64,000 nucleotides of DNA from Aphrophora alni (taxonomy: Eukaryota > Arthropoda > Insecta > Hemiptera > Aphrophoridae), in assembly GCA_963513935.1 (NCBI GenBank), contig OY740765.1:78465054-78529053 (forward strand), given 5' to 3'. The translations under genes were made by a program, and so were the position numbers. Shown piece after piece: positions 58,683 to 64,000 of this stretch; position 1 is the first letter of the stretch, and every line of letters begins with the position of its first letter. A model generated the notes under the pieces. It saw only the letters and a program-made list of their open reading frames with translations. It searched no databases and was not told the origin of the DNA.

Positions 58683-58853
58683 ACTATACAGTATAACAAA
58701 CACACAGAACACAATTCTCATAAAAAAAGTATCAGACGCGTTTCAACGACAAGGTCGTCCTCTTCAGTGATACACCAGCTACACCAACCAAATCACAACT
58801 TGGTGTATTTTTATGAGAATTGTGTTCTTTGTTTTTGTTATACTGTATAAGTA
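58683..58853 (-). repeat. Foldback repeat with hammerhead-like core
   Basis: Outer arms (TATACAGTATAACAAACACA ... ACACAATTCTCATAAAAA on the left, the complement on the right) pair over about 45 bp with few mismatches. The loop holds the ribozyme-like motif (58729-58773) and a small TACACCAA/TTGGTGTA hairpin. The layout suits a tail-to-tail pair of Penelope-like LTR ends or a related small retro-repeat; that assignment is inference. Confidence 0.65.
58729..58773 (-). ncRNA. Hammerhead-ribozyme-like motif, best preserved copy
   Basis: On the minus strand the order is GTATCA, CTGAAGA, G, then stem II arms GACGAC and GTCGTT around CTT, GAA, ACGCGT, C, TGATAC. Stem I (GTATCA/TGATAC) is a perfect 6-bp helix directly against the CUGAAGA core. 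Stem II has five Watson-Crick pairs plus G-U. Stem III is a minimal AC/GU with a GC loop, and C is the cleavage-site residue. Both invariant core strings (CUGANGA and GAAA) are present. One extra G between the core and stem II departs from the textbook structure. Short stem III is known from Penelope-like element hammerheads, which act best as dimers. Confidence 0.6.
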
Positions 58854-61800
58854 TTTTATAAAATTATAAAATGTACTACAAAGGAAATATCATTTTATAG
58901 GGGCTGTATTTGTCAAATTTTGGAAATAATTAGAATACAGTTTAACATGCAAGGATTTTGTACAGTGGAAGCAAGCTTTGCTGTTTTGAATGAGTTTGTG
59001 GAAGTGGAAAATGACTTCTGTCTGACGTCACGATTCGCGAACCCGTTAAAACGGCAAGTTTCTGAATTAGTCATTTTGAAATAAAAATCAGTATTTGATG
59101 AATTTTGAAAATATGAAATAAACTTAAGAATATTTCATATTATTTATTCATATATTTATTTTGATTATATGAATAAACTTAAAAATATGTATTACTTAAG
59201 AAACAAAGAAAGGGAAAATTTTCAAAAATTGGTCAAAGTCCAAAAACTTAGTTTTCCATAAACTACATGGAAATCTAAGAATATGTTATTCTTGAAAAAA
59301 TTCGGGAATAATGATTAATTAAAAAGTTAGCAGAAATGTTTCACTTCTAACAGTAATACAAAAGAAAATTTAAATAAATTAATTAATACAAAGATATTAA
59401 GATATATAAAAGCAATGACGAATTGAGTAAAAGATAAAATCCATACCAAAATAAAAAAATGAATAGTTTTCACACCTTTTGTGGGAAATGGACCGAGATA
59501 AAGAATAAAATTTTCAGATTAATAAATAATTATTATTAAAGAAAAAGAAAATATAAATCCCAGGTCAAAATATTAAAGGAAATTTAGTAAAATTGCGAGT
59601 GCAAAAAGAAGTGAGAAAAGGTGTGAAAATCAACAGATAAGAAATTTGGACAATTTTTTCCTACTAAACTTATTCTACAAAACTACCAAGTTTTAGTGAA
59701 TTAGGAACAAAGGCGCAAAAAGTAGGATTACAAAATTAAGCAAAATTAGTATCAACAGTATCAATAGAATGGTATCACCTAGAATCACAATCGAGATCGT
59801 TTGGAAAGCCACAGTCAAGACCAAGAAGATACAAGAATCAAAAAGTAAAAATTACTGAAAATTAGCAACTTCTGCAAGATTAAAATAAAATAAAAAGATT
59901 TCAGCCTAGTGCAAGTTTAATTTTGCAGGACCAGAAAGTGCGGGAAACCGTGATGTTGCGAGGAGATAGAGCCATGAAGCCAACTGACAGCAACAGTTAA
60001 AATATAAACTAATTAATGGAAAAAGTAATTAAAGAAGGGTTTACAAGAGAAAAATTAATATGCTATGATTCAGAATAAATAGTACAATACGGTGGAAGGC
60101 AGAAAAAATAAATTAAACATATTAGTGAGAAAGAAAAATCAAATATTGTATCTCGCCAAGAAGGGAAGAAAATTGGTATGAGAATACGATGTATTTCGGC
60201 TATAAATAGAGCCGTTGATCCTCTCGGAGGACTCTCTTGTAATAATTTTTCAAAAGTAAAGATTATGTTACTTCACAGCAATTTACATCAGATTCTTAAA
60301 TTAAATTTTTAAGGTAAAGTTAGTAGTAAAGTAAAGTAAATGGTAGAATCAATTAAGTAATAGAGTCAAACAGAAGGACATATTTACATTACATGTAAAG
60401 GGACGATAAAACCAGGACTGCCAAATTGGACTGGACCTAGCTGTGCCAATGGACTGAAGCTGATAGCAGATTAACAACACAGATCTACTCCAGAACCAGA
60501 AAATTCCAGGAAAGTCAACACATCAGTCAAGGTTTGACATTTTTATAACATTTTTTGATAAAGCAGTGAGATGCCACTAAGTGCAATAGAAAATAATTTC
60601 AAATCCTGTATATATAAATATAAATTGTGATCGAGGAACTTTCCAAAGAACTTGCTCTTGAGATAAGTAATAAAAAAGTTAAATTTGCTTGTGAGCTCCT
60701 TGAACTAAAGGAAAATCAAAAATAATTACTGGAAGCGTTAAATAAGAAGGAATTAAGAGGTTCAGGTGAAAATTAACCAAGTGTCGCTTGTTTCTCTATT
60801 TCTTGAGTAAGTATATTAGTAGAGAATCTAATTCACTTCAGAGAATCTACAGTCTGCCAAGTTTTATAATCTCGTAAAATAATTATTAAAGAATTCTGCT
60901 AAACTTAACCTAGGCATTTCATATTTAACTCATCTATTTTCATGAATGAAGGACAAACATTTGCTCAGCATTTCTTACACACCTCAATTTTTTTTTTTAT
61001 AGAAGAAAGAGCTCATTCTTCATCAATAATACTACAATAAGCTTGGTGTTTTTTTTTTGTTTGTTTTTTTCATCTCAAATCTTTTTCGCCTCTATATTAT
61101 TATCACTTGTCAAATTATTTTATGTTTTAATTTTTGTTATATTGCCAAGTCCTAAACGGTTATTAAATCCACCAACTACTTTAAAAATTGTCTGATCATT
61201 AATAGCTTTAATTTCTGTTTCCCATTTTGTAGTTCATTTAGGTTTTCTGGTTGGTTGAAAATAATACATTTTATAACTGTTTAAGACTGTGATAAATAAT
61301 TCTAGGGCAACAATTTAAGCATCTTTGAAAATCACAAGTTCAAAACTACAGCATATACATGTTTAAAGTACTCAAATCATTTGTTCACCTGTAAATTATT
61401 GTATTAAATGTTCTGTAGTTGTATTAGTCGATAACTTTTTAGGAAATGAGATATAAAAAAATGGATTGCACTTTTGAACTTAGAATAAAAAAAGAATGTA
61501 AAAACATGTGTCACATAACCCTATTTCTATTTAAAAAATTAAACCTGATATCAAGATGGTGTCCGAGATGGCTGCAAAAATAAAAAACTATCAAACTGAA
61601 GTAAATGTTGTCTTATAGATACATACAAAAAACAAACTTTTTATGTTCAGTCGTTTTAAAGATTTTTATACATTCCATATTTTATGAACACTCTGTACAC
61701 AAAGTACTTCAAAAAGAACGTTAAAACTTTGTTAATTTATTCAGACTACTTACAGAGCAAATTTTGATGTCATTTTATACCAAAATAGATCAACTTTTGA

Positions 61801-61855
61801 CTCACATAGTGAATATTACCGAATAGTACCACCGCAAGGACTAGTGATAGTTGTA
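58854..61855. other. Unassigned; promoter-like TATA box at 60201
   Basis: No coding signal across about 3 kb. GGCTATAAATAGAGCCG at 60198-60214, followed by a GATCCTCTCGGAGGACTC hairpin, looks like a core promoter, possibly of an LTR, but no matching second LTR was seen. AACACTCTGTACA at about 61688 resembles the end of a TACAGGGTGT-type transposon. Confidence 0.35.
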
Positions 61856-62215
61856 ATGAGGATGGCTGCCTTCATTGGTCCTGAGCACACTCGTTGTGTG
61901 TTGTGGTTTGAAGAATCAAAGCCTGCGATATTGGTGAAACAGAATTTTTGTACAGACTTCTGTGGCAAAGATCCTCTCAGTAAGTCTACCATTTATTTGA
62001 GCGGTATAAGTAAGTGTTTTGTTGAAATCGGGTGTTCAGTAAGTATAAGCCATAAGAAATCCTTAGGGTGACTCCATGTATCTGATGATGGGGTAGAACA
62101 AATGAAGCAAAGCTTTCTTAACAGTCCTATAAAATCAACCCAGCATATGTTTCTAGCAAGCTGGGGATTTCACATGCGACTGTTTGGCATGGATTGTGTA
62201 ACATAGTAAATAATA
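61856..62215 (+). pseudogene. DUF4817-type transposase N-terminal fragment
   Basis: From 61856 the frame gives HTRCVLWFEESKP, VKQNFCTDFCGKDPLSKSTI and KCFVEIGCSVSISHKKS. After a frame change it continues with VSDDGVEQMKQSFLNSPIKS and GISHATVWHGL. This is the DUF4817 helix-turn-helix pattern (VLWY-TKS--TVQR-FR--YGKDPPSR-TIY--KKF-ETGSV) found at the front of many insect DDE transposase genes. It breaks off near 62215. The matching catalytic part may be the fragment at 63855-64000. Confidence 0.65.
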
Positions 62216-63854
62216 GGATTAAAAGACGCGACGTGATTGGCTCTGTGGAGCATAGGTCAAAGAAGCTGATTGGTCGTAGCGTATGCAATTGTGGTAAAAT
62301 TAAGTAAGGAAATCGGTAAAATTATTAACAAAAAGCATCCAAGAAAACAATTTTGTACAATATTTAGTCTTAGTATGATTTATAATAAATGTTTTAATGA
62401 AAGACAATATAAAAGTGATTTTTAACAATATATGATGAAATGATGTGTCAAGGACTAATTTGGAGGAAACGACACACAGGAAATCTCGTGGTATCAGTCA
62501 GTCGTATTAAGAAGGTTGGAGCGGTAAGATGTATTTGTTGAGTTGCACTAAGGAGCTTGAGGTGACAAAAAATGTTTGTTAAGTTGGAATTAGGAGCTTG
62601 AACTGTAAAGGTAAAGAGTGTTTTCAAGTGATAAAATCTCATTACAATACAACTGAAAAGTTATAGTGGACAATAGACTCATGTAATTTTCCAAGACATT
62701 AATATTTGATAATTCATGTTACAAGAATATAGAACGATTATTCTATACGTCTGTGTTAGAAAAAACTATATACCGCGAGGTAAAATGATTTCAGAAAGAC
62801 TGAACGTGTTAGTAAGTTATGAACATTCTCAAACTATTCGAGAAAACGACTTTTGAATGATGGAGAACCAATAAGGAGCTGTAGAACTTCAACTTGCTGG
62901 ACGTCAGTTTTCTTCTCGTGTTCAGACATTATATATTTTTTTGTCGGCGTTTTGGTATAGACGCTATACATTACCTATTTGATTATTAATCTGTATTATG
63001 TTTTAAGTTAATTTTTGTACATGTTTGTTTACTTAAAAAATCCTTTATATTAGATTATTTCAAGAAGAAATAATTAAAAATGAAATTTTTAAATACTAAA
63101 TTAGAATCTACTTCAGAGAGCTGCAAAGTTACTCAAATTTTCATGAATTAAATTCCTGTTGCAACATTTTTTAATAGAAGCATTTGAAATATAAAGTTGA
63201 TTAATTTGAAAATAATAAAAAAAGGAAACATAAATCAATGATTTGTTTATTAAAACTAAATGATAACTAGTAATTACAAATATGATTTTTTGTTAATGAT
63301 ATTTGTAGGATGTTTCTTTGAATAACTAATAAATATTTATGTAAAATTTCAGCAGAAAAAAAAGACTTGGAATCTTTATTTAAATCACCTGAGCCAAGTA
63401 CGTTTTAAAAAGAACTCAAGACCCTGAGACTTCAAAATAAATTTAAATTCAACTTTTCAAATTTGACGAGAACTCGTCTGGCGCCCATTGTCGAGCAATT
63501 TTAAATTCAGTCTTAAATAACTTTGCATTTTTTTTTTGTTTTTGTAATAAATAATTTTAAAACAAGACAGTTTTATATTTATTACAATTGCATCTCAAAC
63601 CATACAGATATTAACAATAGTGGAAGAACTAAAAGACACTGATAGGGTTGCTCATAAAGAGCTTTGTGGGGAAATGTTACATTGATTGGATAAGACCAGA
63701 ATTTAATTGCAAACATAAACTTCAGTAATAAGTTGACTTTCCGTGTAAAGTGAATACTCCAAATATTGTCAGATTTGGAGCACTGAAAATTCACAACAAT
63801 CCTTGGAATATGTTTGTGATAGCACAAAACTTAATGTCTTTTGTTTACAGTCTT
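62216..63854. other. Unassigned; LTR-like end at 63350-63500
   Basis: 63395-63478 resembles 39178-39260 (AAAGAACTCAAGACCCT against AAAGAATTCACGACCCT). It ends in TGGCGCCCA at 63480, a primer-binding-site-like motif. No polymerase frame is visible. This segment separates two parts of what may be one DUF4817-type transposase relic. Confidence 0.3.
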
Positions 63855-64000
63855 TTTCAAGAAGGTAAAGTGTATCTTTAGATATGCTAGAAAACATTTA
63901 GCATCAAGGATAGAAAACATCTCACAGATGGACAAGGATGTCCAAAAACCCTGCATACAGTTCCAGCAAATGGTGCACCACCACACTACCTCACCCAGGT
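63855..64000 (+). pseudogene. DDE transposase middle fragment, running off the window
   Basis: VYLDMLENI (63867-63893), two stops, then a frame with NGAPPHYLTQV at the very end of the window. This matches the YLDMLENF ... QDGAPPHY block of DUF4817-type transposases, with the catalytic D replaced by N (GAT to AAT). The rest lies beyond the window. Confidence 0.55.

Noticed and set aside
60198..60232. Promoter of a host gene
   Set aside because: The TATA box is good, but no open frame or exon follows; it is kept only as a note in the unassigned stretch.
62083..62110. CTGATGATGGGG as a fourth hammerhead core
   Set aside because: No GAAA element or pairing stem follows within range; it lies in the transposase relic.

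Overview
The window reads as a stretch of an A+T-rich insect nuclear genome, hemipteran-like from the flavour of its transposons, made almost entirely of mobile-element sequence, satellites and decayed repeats. Base composition, multi-kilobase non-coding spacers, a spliced exon with GT/AG borders, and many eukaryotic transposase and LINE relics exclude a prokaryote. The only convincing host-gene segment is one 136-bp exon on the minus strand (23285-23420) encoding most of a filamin immunoglobulin-like repeat (cheerio). No neighbouring filamin exon is recognisable, so most of the window is probably intron or flank of that gene.

Left third (1-22500): an inverted-repeat element (1-836); two adjacent satellites (118 bp and about 145-160 bp); a 200-bp assembly gap against a (GA)n tract; a small GC-rich island near 8.1-8.4 kb; and a decayed 4.7-kb LINE (ORF1 with PHD-like finger and SGNH/esterase domain; ORF2 with endonuclease and reverse transcriptase) lying inside a 29-bp minisatellite present on both sides. 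Then come a nearly complete Tc1/mariner-type transposase gene with an unusually long DD-E spacing (about 82), a piggyBac-like inverted-repeat element, and a 40-bp repeat.

Middle (22500-48000): the filamin exon, a mariner relic, a LINE 3' end, a piggyBac derivative with exact TTAA and 14-bp termini, a 27-bp minisatellite open in several frames on both strands, and a 2.04-kb transposon (35485-37525). That transposon has 30-bp terminal inverted repeats, a 4-bp target duplication and seven copies of a 19-bp subterminal motif around a gene of the DUF7869 type, a protein group I do not know as an established transposase family. A 1.7-kb repeat is present in inverted copies at 33.7 and 45.3 kb. A pogo-like element (44122-44844) and a fragment of a second DUF7869-type element (47.3-47.8 kb) follow.

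Right third (48000-64000): an 85-bp dispersed minisatellite interrupted by two abutting insertions, a Tigger/pogo derivative (50150-51247) and a DD41D mariner-type transposon with 611-bp terminal inverted repeats (51296-53998). After these come a 335-bp tandem repeat, LINE and DUF4817-transposase relics, and LTR-like ends.

Three signals cut across the annotation. Three hammerhead-ribozyme-like motifs (33288-33339 minus, 41101-41141 plus, 58729-58773 minus) share the same layout, including one extra nucleotide before stem II. The palindrome TAGGCCTA occurs 15 times where fewer than one is expected. Several satellites carry higher-order periodicity. No tRNA, rRNA, CRISPR array or intact viral gene was seen.
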